Shown here: positions 17,660-26,970 of the stretch, piece by piece
Position numbering within the stretch: position 1 is the first letter of the stretch
Layout of the letters: each line of letters starts with the position of its first letter
Source: MED-G105 sp038522945
GTDB taxonomy: Bacteria; Pseudomonadota; Alphaproteobacteria; Caulobacterales; Parvularculaceae
DNA: 64,000 nucleotides
Assembly (NCBI GenBank): GCA_038522945.1
Contig: JBCBJV010000005.1
Span: forward strand, 124,001-188,000
Direction of reading: 5' to 3'
Translations under genes and position numbers: made by a program
Notes under the pieces: generated by a model
What the model was told of the DNA's origin: nothing
The model's input: only the letters and a program-made list of their open reading frames with translations
Database searches by the model: none

Positions 17660-18106
17660 CTACAAACCCGCTTTGTCCTTGTCCAATCCGGCCGGACCCA
17701 CAGCTAGACAGGTTTCCAGATCGGGCTTTGCGTCTGACGAAGAAAGACCAGCCGCATCCAGATGATGTACAGCCTTGCTCCCGTCTTCGTCCTTATAAAG
17801 AATTACAATAAGCGAGCAGGTTTTGAATGGATACTGTCGAAACTCGCCCTCTCCTTCTTGTCGCCTCAGGGAGGCTGGACCAAGGAGCCTGTCCAGTTCA
17901 CCGGCACTGACCTGAAAAAAATCTGAGGCCTGAAAGATTGGCTCTGCGGGTTCACTACTCACGTTGGTCGCCGGGACTGCCGGTGTCGCCACTTCCGGGG
18001 TGGACCCTGAACTCGTGCACGCAACAATGCTGGCTGACCCGATGATGATGGCAACCATACCCCGGATTGTATTGCCTCTGCGCCCACTCAAAATAACCCG
18101 TGCCAT
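17660..18106 (-). CDS. Small lipoprotein of unknown function
   Basis: 148 aa from the ATG at 18106, which has GGGAG 8 nt upstream; an in-frame upstream start at 18157 gives a poorer signal. Residues 17-30 form a lipoprotein signal with lipobox IVAC (Cys30). The mature part is Pro/Ser/Thr-rich at first, then has a compact C-terminal region (FFQVSAGELDRLLG; FKTCSLIVILYKDEDG) of a type seen in alphaproteobacterial lipoproteins. The gene is divergent from the adenosine kinase gene. Confidence 0.7.
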   Translation of the reverse strand: MARVILSGRRGNTIRGMVAIIIGSASIVACTSSGSTPEVATPAVPATNVSSEPAEPIFQASDFFQVSAGELDRLLGPASLRRQEGEGEFRQYPFKTCSLIVILYKDEDGSKAVHHLDAAGLSSSDAKPDLETCLAVGPAGLDKDKAGL

Positions 18107-18250
18107 AGCTAAAACTCCCGATCCTGCGGTTCGGACCACGCTCAAAATCACCCCCAAGAAGCAGGTGGCCTTGCCCTTGTTTCCACCCTTCTATAAGGGC
18201 GTTACGCAATCTCAAAAAAGTACAATCTCCGGAAAATTAAAGGCTTGTAT

Positions 18251-19258
18251 ATGACGGACCGCCCCCTGGACGTAATCGGCGTCGGAAACGCAATCGTAGA
18301 TGTGCTCGCGCACGCTGACGACGCATTTCTGGAGACCAACGATATCCCCAAAGGCGGGATGATCCTCGTCGATGAAGATATGGCCGCGAAGATCTACGGC
18401 CAAATGGCGCCGAGTGTTGAAATTTCCGGGGGCTCGGCCGCCAACTCCATCGCGTGCATTGCCTCCCTCGGCGGGCGCGGCGGCTTTGTGGGCAAGGTTG
18501 CCAAGGACCAATTCGGCGATGTCTTCCGCCACGACCTCCAGTCCCTCGGGGTCGCATTCGATACCGCCCCCCTCCAGGAAGGCCCTTCCACGGGTCGATG
18601 CCTCGTCAATGTTACGCCAGATGCCCAGCGTTCCATGACCACGTATCTGGGGGCCGCCGGATATGTCGCACCCGACGACATCACCGAAGAGTTTATCAAT
18701 GACGGCGAGATCACTTTCTTTGAAGGATATCTGTTTGAACAGCCGGTCGCGCGGGAAGCTTTTATCAAAGCGTGTGAAATCGCGAACCGGCGCGGGCGAA
18801 AAGCGGCGCTGACACTTTCAGACTCAGGGTGTGTTGAGCGCCAACATGGGGCGTTTCTTGACTTCATCGGTCAGCATGTGGACATTCTGCTAACGAACGA
18901 ACTTGAAGCACAAGCACTCTTTGGCACAACCGTTGAAGATGCGATCATTGAAAAGGCCAAAGAGCTGGCCCCGCTAACCGCAGTGACCCAGTCTGAAAAC
19001 GGCTCTTTGTTGATCCCTCGGGACGGCGAGCCGGTTAAAGTCGCAGCGGTGCCACCTGCTCAACTTGTCGATACAACGGGTGCCGGCGACGCCTATGCGG
19101 CGGGCTTGTTGTTAGGCCTCGCCCGGCAGATGCCTCTGGAAACCTGCGGACGACTTGGGTCGATTTCCGCCTCGGAAGTGATCAGTCATTTTGGTGCCCG
19201 CCCAGAAGTTTCGTTGCAGAAACTGGCAGCCGACGCAGGGATTGAGGTCTCATCATGA
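18251..19258 (+). CDS. PfkB-family carbohydrate kinase, probable adenosine kinase
   Basis: 335 aa from the ATG at 18251; AAGG lies 7 nt upstream, and a TTG 6 bp earlier is less likely. The N-terminal segment GVGNAIVDVLAH, the substrate-binding GGSAANSIACIASLGG at about 58-73 and the PfkB C-terminal signature DTTGAGDAYAAG (catalytic Asp) are visible. Alphaproteobacterial members of this subgroup are usually annotated as adenosine kinase, making AMP from adenosine. Its stop codon overlaps the next start by 4 nt (ATGA). Confidence 0.88.
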   Translation: MTDRPLDVIGVGNAIVDVLAHADDAFLETNDIPKGGMILVDEDMAAKIYGQMAPSVEISGGSAANSIACIASLGGRGGFVGKVAKDQFGDVFRHDLQSLGVAFDTAPLQEGPSTGRCLVNVTPDAQRSMTTYLGAAGYVAPDDITEEFINDGEITFFEGYLFEQPVAREAFIKACEIANRRGRKAALTLSDSGCVERQHGAFLDFIGQHVDILLTNELEAQALFGTTVEDAIIEKAKELAPLTAVTQSENGSLLIPRDGEPVKVAAVPPAQLVDTTGAGDAYAAGLLLGLARQMPLETCGRLGSISASEVISHFGARPEVSLQKLAADAGIEVSS

Positions 19259-20145
19259 TACGCCTTATTTTGATCGCCCTCGTGGTACTTGTTCTTGGAG
19301 GCCTCGGGCTTGCTTTTTTCAAGGGCGAGGACCTCCTCCTCGCTAACGCGGCACGGACCATGGAGAAGCGATCCCTAGAGGAGCTAAAAGGCCTTCTGAA
19401 ACCAGCGATCCGCGTTTATCTGCCCGAGGACGCTGGTACCGAACCGCTCCCGACACTGATCCAGTTTCATGGTTGTTCCGGCCACAAGGATGGCCACCAG
19501 CAACAATGGGCCGATGTTGGTATGGCAACCGGACATCTGGTCCTGTCAGTGGACAGCAATAGCGTGCGCGGGATTGAGCGGGATGTCTCATTCGAGACGG
19601 TCTGTCAGGGTAAAGAGCTTATCGGCTATGAGCGCGCTGCAGACATTGCCGCTGCCCTTGCCATTGCTGCTGAGCGTCCAGACGTCGACACGGATCGGAT
19701 CACTGTCATGGGCTGGTCCCACGGCAGCTGGACACTGATGGACTATGCCAGCCTTACTTCTAACGATCGCCCGCTGCCAACACTCGAGGCGACCGTCGCC
19801 GAGCTGGGCGACGAAATGATCCCTCAGGTGAATGGATACGTTTTGTTCTACCCCTATTGCGGCATCGGCTCCCTCGCCCGCGTCATGGCCTGGAAGGATA
19901 ATGCCCCCACTGTTGCCTTTGTCGGTGGCCAGGACGACACCGTGAATGGTCCTGAGTGCAAGGCGATGTTTGAGAAGATCAGCACCCAAGGCGGCGATAT
20001 CGATCTTGTCTATTATCCTGACACGAACCATTCCTTTGAGGACACGTTTCTTGAAGAAGAATACCAGTACTATTATGACGCAGAAGCCCATAAAGACGCA
20101 GAAGCCCGAGTGCGCATGTTTTTAGAAGATCGAGCTATGAACTAA
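19255..20145 (+). CDS. Membrane-anchored alpha/beta hydrolase (dienelactone-hydrolase-like)
   Basis: 296 aa. Residues 1-22 form a signal anchor. The alpha/beta-hydrolase core shows an oxyanion region FHGCSGHKDG at about 71-80, the nucleophile Ser in GWSHGSW at about 159-165, Asp in GGQDD and the final His in TNHSFED. It resembles dienelactone hydrolases and extracytoplasmic esterases; the substrate is unknown. It is translationally coupled to the kinase gene through an ATGA overlap. Confidence 0.85.
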   Translation: MIRLILIALVVLVLGGLGLAFFKGEDLLLANAARTMEKRSLEELKGLLKPAIRVYLPEDAGTEPLPTLIQFHGCSGHKDGHQQQWADVGMATGHLVLSVDSNSVRGIERDVSFETVCQGKELIGYERAADIAAALAIAAERPDVDTDRITVMGWSHGSWTLMDYASLTSNDRPLPTLEATVAELGDEMIPQVNGYVLFYPYCGIGSLARVMAWKDNAPTVAFVGGQDDTVNGPECKAMFEKISTQGGDIDLVYYPDTNHSFEDTFLEEEYQYYYDAEAHKDAEARVRMFLEDRAMN

Positions 20146-20214
20146 CGCCATGTTGTCTGGAGCATGCGCTGCACGGCGGGACGTGAATTCCGCGCTTTGA
20201 AGGAAACAAGAGCA

Positions 20215-20595
20215 ATGGTGAGGTTATTCCTGGCGGTCAATACGATCCTCTTTTTGGGATTTGGGGTGCACGTCTTTTTGCACACGCCAACGATTGCAGA
20301 GAATCTGGGAATAGGCGGGGTCAACACCGATGGCCTCTATGAGCTTCGCAGCAATTATGGCGGCGTTAGTCTTGGGGCGGGATTATTGTGCCTTCTGGGC
20401 GCAATTCGCGCCCAACTTCAGCGCCCAGCTCTATTCTTTCTGCTGACTTACACTGGCGGATACGCACTTGGGCGGCTACTTGCCCTACCCTATGACGGTC
20501 TGCCATCTGCCGCCCTAATTGCGTATGGGGTTTTCGAAGCGGTAACGGCGACTATTGCGTTCTTCTTATTGAGGCGTCTTGCGTCCACCGCTTAA
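20215..20595 (+). CDS. DUF4345-type small membrane protein
   Basis: 126 aa from the ATG at 20215 (AGGAAAC upstream). There are four hydrophobic spans, with the conserved-looking ELRSNYGGVSLGAGLL and YTGGYALGRLLAL segments of DUF4345. Function unknown. Its TAA at 20593-20595 overlaps the convergent hisE stop by 3 bp in the palindrome TTAA. Confidence 0.75.
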   Translation: MVRLFLAVNTILFLGFGVHVFLHTPTIAENLGIGGVNTDGLYELRSNYGGVSLGAGLLCLLGAIRAQLQRPALFFLLTYTGGYALGRLLALPYDGLPSAALIAYGVFEAVTATIAFFLLRRLASTA

Positions 20596-20918
20596 GAGCG
20601 ACCGGCTTTCTCTTCGAGGCCGGATTGCGTTTCGCGGCGGGCCAGCTCCGCGGCGACATCGTTCACATCGATCCCGGCAGCACGCAGTAAAACCAAAAAA
20701 TGGTAAATCACATCCGCCGCCTCAGCGATCGTTGCCTCTTTGCCTTGTGCGGTTGCGGCAATGATGAGTTCCACCGCCTCTTCACCAAATTTTTTGGCAC
20801 AGCGTTCAGGTCCCGCTGAAAGTAATTGCGCCGTGTACGACTTTTCAGCTGCCCCCGCTGCCTGCCGGCCACGGATCATCTCATTGAGACGGTCAAGCTG
20901 TGTGGAGAACTCAGTCAT
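20592..20918 (-). CDS. hisE: Phosphoribosyl-ATP pyrophosphatase
   Basis: 108 aa of the all-alpha NTP pyrophosphohydrolase fold. It removes pyrophosphate from PR-ATP in the second step of histidine synthesis. The motif KFGEEAVELIIAA (metal-binding EExxE) and a downstream EAADVIYHFLVLL helix are visible. It is the last gene of the minus-strand his operon and starts directly after the hisF stop with no gap. Confidence 0.97.
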   Translation of the reverse strand: MTEFSTQLDRLNEMIRGRQAAGAAEKSYTAQLLSAGPERCAKKFGEEAVELIIAATAQGKEATIAEAADVIYHFLVLLRAAGIDVNDVAAELARRETQSGLEEKAGRS

Positions 20919-21692
20919 TCAGGCCAATTCCTCAAAACGTCGAACGGGCAAACCGGCAGACCGCAAAGCCGCACGGGCCTCACCAATGGAGTAGGTGCCG
21001 AAGTGAAAGATCGAGGCGGCAAGGACTGCACTTGCATGCCCGATACGCACGGCGTCCACGAGATGATCAAGTGTGCCCGCACCGCCTGAGGCAATCACCG
21101 GTACATTCACAGCATCGGTCACGGCTTTCAGGAGCCCAAGATCATATCCGGATTTTGATCCGTCTGCGTCCATTGACGTAAGGAGGATTTCGCCCGCGCC
21201 TTTGGAAACAACGAGCTTTGCAAACTCAATGGCATCAAGCCCCGTTGGTGTGCGCCCACCGTGGGTGAAAATTTCCCAGCGCTCCGAGCCTGTTTGCTTT
21301 GCGTCAATGGCGACAACGACGCACTGAGCGCCGAACCTTTGCGCTGCTGCCGTTACGATGTCAGGGTCATTAACGGCAGCGGTATTGACGGCAATCTTGT
21401 CCGCCCCTGCAAGGAGCAAGTTCCGGAAATCATCCGTGGTGCGCACACCGCCGCCGACCGTCAAGGGCATAAAGCACTGTTCGGCAACTGCGCTCACTTT
21501 ATCCAACAAGATGCCGCGGCCTTCATGACTAGCGGAGATATCGAGAAAGCAGAGCTCATCTGCGCCCGCCTCGTCATAGGCAATGGCCGCATCCACAGGA
21601 TCGCCCGCATCGCGAAGATCAACGAACTGGACGCCCTTCACGACGCGGCCGTCTTTAATATCAAGACACGGAATAATACGCACATTCAGCAC
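20919..21692 (-). CDS. hisF: Imidazole glycerol phosphate synthase, cyclase subunit
   Basis: 257 aa (beta/alpha)8 barrel. The GTG start at 21692 gives MLNVRIIPCLDIKDGRVVKG, with catalytic Asp11 in CLDIKDG and the second Asp in VVAIDAKQTG. The phosphate sites GGGVRT and ASGGAGT are present. It forms IGP and AICAR with ammonia supplied by HisH. The start overlaps the end of the CYTH/CHAD gene by 7 bp, so the pair is probably translationally coupled. Confidence 0.97.
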   Translation of the reverse strand: MLNVRIIPCLDIKDGRVVKGVQFVDLRDAGDPVDAAIAYDEAGADELCFLDISASHEGRGILLDKVSAVAEQCFMPLTVGGGVRTTDDFRNLLLAGADKIAVNTAAVNDPDIVTAAAQRFGAQCVVVAIDAKQTGSERWEIFTHGGRTPTGLDAIEFAKLVVSKGAGEILLTSMDADGSKSGYDLGLLKAVTDAVNVPVIASGGAGTLDHLVDAVRIGHASAVLAASIFHFGTYSIGEARAALRSAGLPVRRFEELA

Positions 21693-23650
21693 TGGGATGG
21701 GTCCACTTTTCCGATCTTTACGGGCGTCATCAATGGATTTTCAGCTTCTTCGTTGTGTCCCGACGTAAGGTCCGGGTCAAGGTTGCCCTGAGCTTCGGTC
21801 GGGCATGCTTCGGCCTTGGGCTTCGCTTCAGAAAGATCATCTTCATCCGGGATCGGCAGAAGTTGCGCATGTCCCCAGCTGACCGGGGACGGGTCTTGAT
21901 GCACATCAAACGGGCTTAGATCAACCGCTTGCCAATAGGGCTGCATGGCCTCGATGGCTTCCCAGTCCTCCACCACATCCTCAGCAGCAGAAAGGGCCAA
22001 CTGGCTTTTCTCGGCAATGATTTGGTTGGCGGCACGAAGGGCTAAGGCCCCCTGCCCGGCCGAAGCATCGCTTGCCAACGATTGGGCGACCACCGCATCA
22101 TTCAGCTTACCGAGCTTTTCCTGCAAAGTGGAAAGGGCAAGAAAGTAAGGTTTTCTTTTTTCCTTTGGATAGATCATCCGGAACGCTTGTGCCGTGTAGC
22201 GCAGCTTTTTCAGGTCAAGGCGCAAGTCATGGAGCGTTTGCAGGTTGGCCAATGAAATCTGCTTGGCTGTTTGAGAGGCTGCCTTTAGGCGTCTGTTCAG
22301 TGCCGCCGCAGCAAACGCAGGCGCGAGCGCGCGCAAGTGCCTGTCAGGTTTTTGATTGTCGACTTTTTGACTGAATTGCTTTTGGCTCTCTGCCATTTCA
22401 GACTGACGAGCGGCAGCTGATGAATGCCAAGGCTTCAATGTGGCGGTTTCAATCAGATCGAGCAGGAAATGAGCATAGCCGGGTCCACTCAATGCGGTAC
22501 GAGCGGCGCGCCAGGCTTCGTGTTTTTCTGCTTCTGCCTGAGTCTGCAATAACGAAAAGCCGACCTCTGAGGAAATATCTTCTTCGATCCCATCGGTATA
22601 CTGAGGGAGGGTTTCACTTAAGAAGACGTCCCAGTCGCGGGCAACACCGATCAGTCTTGCAAACCCTCTAGCCCGGACGTTCAAATCGCGGACGCTGTTC
22701 AAGGGCAATGCACGACGATAGACCCGCTCCAGGGCCCGGAACCGCCGCAGGGCAACACGTGTTTGCCAAGCAGCTTCCAGACCTGTGCGCTCAGAGATAT
22801 CCGTTTCGATTAGGACCGGTGCCAGCGCGCACAGTCGCCGAGCGAAGACCGACAATCCGAGGGTCAGCCCGCCATCGGCGGCATCGTCTGCCCCAAGATT
22901 AATCTTTGGTGTTTTTCCTAAAGAACCGCGGCTTGTAGCCCCGATCGTTGCAAGGGCTCCAGAGGCAGGGCCGTCTAACGTAGGCCGTAGACCGCCCCCG
23001 GAAACTGCCGCGCGGCCAAAATCGAACAAGACATCCACCGGTCCATCGATCAATGACATCTGAAGTTGAGCGAATGGGACGCGCTCTTGTGAAGAGGCGG
23101 TCACAACACTCCCTTTTTCAAGAACAATCTCGAGCAGCGCTCCTCCTTCCTCAATCAGAGCAAGTTCGCATTCGCTCGTGAGCGTGGCGACATTGACCGT
23201 TTCGACGTTCTTGCCGCCATTTGCCCTTACCAGGTCATCGAATGCGGCAAATCCAATGGGGTCAGCAATGTCTTTAAGGCCGGTTCGGGTGTCCCGGTAC
23301 GCACCGACCCAGGCTGGCCCTCGCGACGCGTCATGGCGCTCGATCACCCGGCGCTCGATCACCCGGCGCGTGCTTGCCGGCGTGCCATCGGCCCTCTCCT
23401 CCACCGAGAGACTGAGCCCCGCTTTGCTAAGGCCACCATCAAGACGGTCAAAACTCCTAGACCGCCGCGCGTACCCTTCGCGTTTGATAAGTTGCCGCCC
23501 GAGAACCGGCCCACGGCCCAAACATAGGGTCTCAAATGCTTCTCGTGTCACACCCGGGCCGGTCAACGCGATGCGAATTTTGGAGGCAAAGTGCGCCATC
23601 AGTGTAGCCAAGTCACTTCTGTTGCGGTGCTCGTTTTGGCTGCGAGACAT
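21686..23650 (-). CDS. CYTH-like / CHAD domain protein
   Basis: 654 aa. Residues about 24-230 resemble a CYTH (triphosphate tunnel) domain but lack the usual ExExK (here SKIRIAL), so catalysis is doubtful. Residues about 265-560 form a CHAD helical domain (TRVALRRFRALERVYRRA; DLRLDLKKLRYTAQAFR), a fold that binds polyphosphate. The C-terminal 90 residues are acidic and disordered in appearance. The CYTH part carries a small tandem repeat (RRVIERRVIERH). It sits inside the his operon between hisA and hisF, unusual for this operon. The start has no clear ribosome binding site, and an ATG 51 bp downstream is an alternative. Confidence 0.82.
   Translation of the reverse strand: MSRSQNEHRNRSDLATLMAHFASKIRIALTGPGVTREAFETLCLGRGPVLGRQLIKREGYARRSRSFDRLDGGLSKAGLSLSVEERADGTPASTRRVIERRVIERHDASRGPAWVGAYRDTRTGLKDIADPIGFAAFDDLVRANGGKNVETVNVATLTSECELALIEEGGALLEIVLEKGSVVTASSQERVPFAQLQMSLIDGPVDVLFDFGRAAVSGGGLRPTLDGPASGALATIGATSRGSLGKTPKINLGADDAADGGLTLGLSVFARRLCALAPVLIETDISERTGLEAAWQTRVALRRFRALERVYRRALPLNSVRDLNVRARGFARLIGVARDWDVFLSETLPQYTDGIEEDISSEVGFSLLQTQAEAEKHEAWRAARTALSGPGYAHFLLDLIETATLKPWHSSAAARQSEMAESQKQFSQKVDNQKPDRHLRALAPAFAAAALNRRLKAASQTAKQISLANLQTLHDLRLDLKKLRYTAQAFRMIYPKEKRKPYFLALSTLQEKLGKLNDAVVAQSLASDASAGQGALALRAANQIIAEKSQLALSAAEDVVEDWEAIEAMQPYWQAVDLSPFDVHQDPSPVSWGHAQLLPIPDEDDLSEAKPKAEACPTEAQGNLDPDLTSGHNEEAENPLMTPVKIGKVDPSQC
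23335..23369 (-). repeat. 15-bp tandem repeat inside the CYTH/CHAD gene
   Basis: GGCGCTCGATCACCC occurs twice in a row (23335-23349, 23350-23364), followed by a partial third copy. It encodes the repeated pentapeptide RRVIE on the minus strand. Confidence 0.85.
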
Positions 23651-23760
23651 GAAATGTGGAAGGCACCAACCTACCGGTGCCTACAGTAACAACAAGCCCG
23701 CAAGGAATGCGCCAAGATGCGCACTCTGAGCGCCATTTCAAGGCTCTCGGAAAAGAGCCG

Positions 23761-24504
23761 CTAACCGTTCAGCGTTTTTAAGACTTGCAAGGCATCGCTT
23801 GGGTCAAGTCGTCCGTCGTACAGGGCCCGGCCCGTGATCGCACCCTCAATCCCGGACGGATGGGACGCCAAAGCGCGAACATCTTCAAGCCCGGCAATAC
23901 CCCCGGACGCGATAACCGGGATGGTGACCGTCTGAGCCAAGGCCGCTGTGGCCTCTACATTGACGCCGCTCAAGGCTCCGTCCCGCCCGATATCGGTAAA
24001 GATCAGCGCTGCGACGCCGCAATCTTCGAACCGGCGGGCGATATCGGCAGTGGTATGGCCGCTGTCCGACGCCCATCCATCGGTTTTAACAATCCCGCCG
24101 CGGGCGTCGATCCCCACTGCGATTTGATCGGGAAAGGCCTTTGCCGCGGCCTTTACAAAGTCGGGGTCTTTGACCGCGGCCGTACCGAGGATGACCCGGG
24201 TCAACCCAGCTGAAAGCCATCCTTCCACGGCGTCCATGCTCCGGATGCCACCGCCCAATTGGCACTTGGCGTCCGTTGCAGTGAGAATCGATGTCACCGC
24301 TGCCCGATTTGCCGCCTCGCCGGCAAAAGCCCCATCGAGATCAACAATATGGAGCCAATTAAGCCCATGGTCGGCGAACGCGCGAGCCTGGCTGGCCGGG
24401 TCGTCGTTATAGACGGTCGCTTGGTCCATCTCCCCATGGAGCAAGCGCACGCACTTTCCAGCCTTCAAGTCGATTGCCGGATAGAGAGTGAAGGACTTGT
24501 CCAT
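23761..24504 (-). CDS. hisA: ProFAR isomerase
   Basis: 247 aa barrel. Catalytic Asp is in YPAIDLKAGKCVRL, with the second acid in FTDIGRDGALSG. The phosphate sites GGGIRS and ASGGI are present. It catalyses the Amadori rearrangement of ProFAR to PRFAR. AGGT lies about 9 nt before the ATG. It lies between hisH and the inserted CYTH/CHAD gene, 110 bp from the latter. Confidence 0.97.
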   Translation of the reverse strand: MDKSFTLYPAIDLKAGKCVRLLHGEMDQATVYNDDPASQARAFADHGLNWLHIVDLDGAFAGEAANRAAVTSILTATDAKCQLGGGIRSMDAVEGWLSAGLTRVILGTAAVKDPDFVKAAAKAFPDQIAVGIDARGGIVKTDGWASDSGHTTADIARRFEDCGVAALIFTDIGRDGALSGVNVEATAALAQTVTIPVIASGGIAGLEDVRALASHPSGIEGAITGRALYDGRLDPSDALQVLKTLNG

Positions 24505-24556
24505 GGATATTACCTGTTAAGTATCTGAAAATAAATAGTTATACTCCCCACTGCGC

Positions 24557-25213
24557 TCAAGGCGACCAGGTGAGAAATCGTTTGAGGAGCGAAATGCCGG
24601 CTGACTGGCTTTTTTCCGGATGAAACTGCACACCGAGAATATTATCCCGCCCGACTGCCGCACAGAAAGGTCTGCCATAGCGACACTCGGCCAGACAATG
24701 TGCGGGTGTTTCTGGGACGAAATGAAAAGAGTGCAAGAAGTAATACTCACTTGTCCGAATGTAGGCCAACCCAGGGCGTGACCAGGCTTCATGGGAAGGG
24801 TCCCACGTCACTTCCTGCCACCCCATGTGAGGGACGGGTAGCTCCAATGCTGCATCAAAACGACGGACATCACCTGGAACCCAACCGAGCCCCTCGTGAA
24901 CCCCAAACTCATGGCCGCGCGAGGCGAGCAGCTGCATGCCAACGCAAACCCCAAGGAATGGGCGCCCATGGGCGTGCACGTGGTCGGTCATGGCATCAAG
25001 GACGCCGTCGCAGGCCAGTAGTCCTTCTTTACAAGCAGAAAAAGCCCCGACGCCCGGTAAAACGAGCCGGTCCGACCGGGAAATGCGCACCGGGTCGTCG
25101 GACAACTGGATGTCAGCATTAAGGTCGATTTCACGAGCAGCGCGTTCTAAAGCCTTCTGGACCGAACGCAGATTGCCGGACCCATAGTCTATAACTGTCA
25201 CAGTACCCGTCAT
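24557..25213 (-). CDS. hisH: Imidazole glycerol phosphate synthase, glutaminase subunit
   Basis: 218 aa class I amidotransferase. The nucleophile Cys is in FLGVCVGMQLL, and the His-Glu pair in VQFHPEKSQ. The N-terminal VIDYGSGNLRSV matches HisH. It supplies ammonia to HisF. The ribosome binding site is weak. 128 bp separate it from hisB, so an internal promoter is possible. Confidence 0.97.
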   Translation of the reverse strand: MTGTVTVIDYGSGNLRSVQKALERAAREIDLNADIQLSDDPVRISRSDRLVLPGVGAFSACKEGLLACDGVLDAMTDHVHAHGRPFLGVCVGMQLLASRGHEFGVHEGLGWVPGDVRRFDAALELPVPHMGWQEVTWDPSHEAWSRPGLAYIRTSEYYFLHSFHFVPETPAHCLAECRYGRPFCAAVGRDNILGVQFHPEKSQSAGISLLKRFLTWSP

Positions 25214-25341
25214 ATCCAGTCTTCTGATCCAACTCTCAAGAACATAGGGCAGGGGGGCGGGAAACGACCGCCACGGGCATACTCTGCCCGATTTCGAAAA
25301 GCCCCTTGGTTAGGCCCTTTCGTCAAGCCCTTGCGAAAAAG

Positions 25342-25935
25342 CTAGCTGCCGAGATGTCCTTTGGTGGAAGGGGTATCACCTTCCAGCCGTCCATCAATGG
25401 AAAGGGCTGACCGCAAGGCGCGAGCGAGGGCCTTAAAACAAGACTCAATAATGTGATGGCTATTTTGGCCGTAGAGGTTTTCCACATGGAGGCAGATCCC
25501 GGCATTGGTCGCAAAGGCGTGGAACCATTCTTTAAACAGCTCAGTATCCATCTCACCGATCTTGTCGCGGGGAAAATCAACGCGCCAAACGAGGTAGGGC
25601 CGCATGGAAACATCCACCGCCGCCCGCGACAAAGTCTCGTCCATGGGAATATAGGCTGAGCCAAACCGCGTCAGCCCCGCACCATCGCCAATCGCGCGCT
25701 GGACAGCCTGACCCATGACGATGCCCACATCCTCAACGGTATGGTGCATATCGATATGAAGATCACCTTCGGCACGGACTTTCAGGTCGATCAAGGAGTG
25801 CTTGGAGAACGCCTCCAACATGTGATCGAAAAACCCGATCCCGGTCTCAACATCGTAATCGCCGGTGCCGTCGAGTTCTAACGCCACGAATATTTCCGTC
25901 TCGCGGGTCTTTCGCTCGACCGTTGCGTTTCTCAT
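25342..25935 (-). CDS. hisB: Imidazoleglycerol-phosphate dehydratase
   Basis: 197 aa monofunctional HisB without the phosphatase domain found in enterobacteria. Metal-binding motifs HMLEAFSKH, DMHHTVEDVG and NSHHIIESCFKALA are visible. It dehydrates IGP to imidazole-acetol phosphate. It is the first gene of the minus-strand his operon and is divergent from hslV across a 219-bp intergenic region that must hold both promoters. Confidence 0.97.
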   Translation of the reverse strand: MRNATVERKTRETEIFVALELDGTGDYDVETGIGFFDHMLEAFSKHSLIDLKVRAEGDLHIDMHHTVEDVGIVMGQAVQRAIGDGAGLTRFGSAYIPMDETLSRAAVDVSMRPYLVWRVDFPRDKIGEMDTELFKEWFHAFATNAGICLHVENLYGQNSHHIIESCFKALARALRSALSIDGRLEGDTPSTKGHLGS

Positions 25936-26154
25936 TGCTTGTCACCCATCCTCGTTCAGCGCTTTCCTGGCCGGTCGTTCAATGGTCACCCAGCAGCCAC
26001 CAAGGGGTCGCCTAGTCACTGGCGACCAAAAAACGGCAGATGCACACATTGCTCCTATCGTTACAACCACTTACGACAACAGCACAATAAAAGCCCATTC
26101 ATTCAACGCCCGGTTTACTTTCAATGTGATCGGTCGTGCGACCGCAAAGCGACG

Positions 26155-26724
26155 ATGAGATCCATGACGAGCTCCCATTCTTCCCCTGAACAGATGTACG
26201 GCACTACCATTTTGAGTGTGAGGCGTGGCGACACGGTCTGCGTCGGCGGCGACGGGCAAGTCAGCCTCGGTCAAACGGTTGTCAAAGGCGATGCCCGCAA
26301 GGTTCGACGCCTAGGGCAGGGCAGAGTGATTGCCGGGTTTGCGGGCGGGACTGCAGACGCATTTACTCTTCTGGAACGCCTTGAAGCCAAATTGGAACAG
26401 TATCCGGATCAATTGACGCGCGCCTGTGTGGAACTCGCCAAGGACTGGCGCATGGACAGATATCTGCGCCGACTGGAAGCCATGATGATTGTCGCCGATA
26501 AAGACACAACCCTGACCCTAACCGGTGCAGGCGACGTGATCGAACCAGAGGCAGGGATCACCGCTATTGGTTCAGGCGGCGACTATGCCAGAGCTGCCGC
26601 CCGCGCGCTCCTTGAAGAAACGGACCTTCCAGCCGAGACGATTGTGCGCAAGGGAATGGCCGTTGCCGCCTCGATTTGCGTCTATACGAATGAAAATCTC
26701 ACGATAGAGACAATTACAACATAA
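26155..26724 (+). CDS. hslV: HslV, peptidase subunit of the HslUV ATP-dependent protease
   Basis: 189 aa from the ATG at 26155. A longer open frame exists upstream but has no family match. The catalytic Thr follows a short propeptide (MYG before TTILSVRRGDTV), as in other alphaproteobacterial HslV. The segments GDGQVSLGQTVVKG, KVRRLGQGRVIAGFAGGTADA and ELAKDWRMDRYLRRLEAM are diagnostic. The dodecamer degrades proteins unfolded by HslU. Normally hslU follows directly; here three Tad-type genes intervene. Confidence 0.95.
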   Translation: MRSMTSSHSSPEQMYGTTILSVRRGDTVCVGGDGQVSLGQTVVKGDARKVRRLGQGRVIAGFAGGTADAFTLLERLEAKLEQYPDQLTRACVELAKDWRMDRYLRRLEAMMIVADKDTTLTLTGAGDVIEPEAGITAIGSGGDYARAAARALLEETDLPAETIVRKGMAVAASICVYTNENLTIETITT

Positions 26725-26970
26725 TTTTTTTGCGCCTATTAACGGTCTCGCCATAGCGTCAAAGTTGTATCACTTTTTCAGGATTGGCGACGAGCCCGTT
26801 TTCTTCTGCCGCTGATTTGGTTCTAAAAATCTTTGTACAAAAGATTTAAATCTGAACCACAACTATTTTTGTTAACCGTGAAATTTCAGCAACGATTTAC
26901 CTGACCGGGTCCATACTTCTTCCAAGACCAGAATTGTACGGCCACTGCGCTGGCTTGGAGTAGAAACAGT

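Noticed and set aside
24700..25122. A 140-codon plus-strand frame over hisH
   Set aside because: Shadow of hisH; low-complexity Arg/Pro-rich translation.
25939..26154. 72-codon N-terminal extension of hslV
   Set aside because: HslV is conserved only from the propeptide before TTILSV onward; the extension looks like the divergent promoter region.
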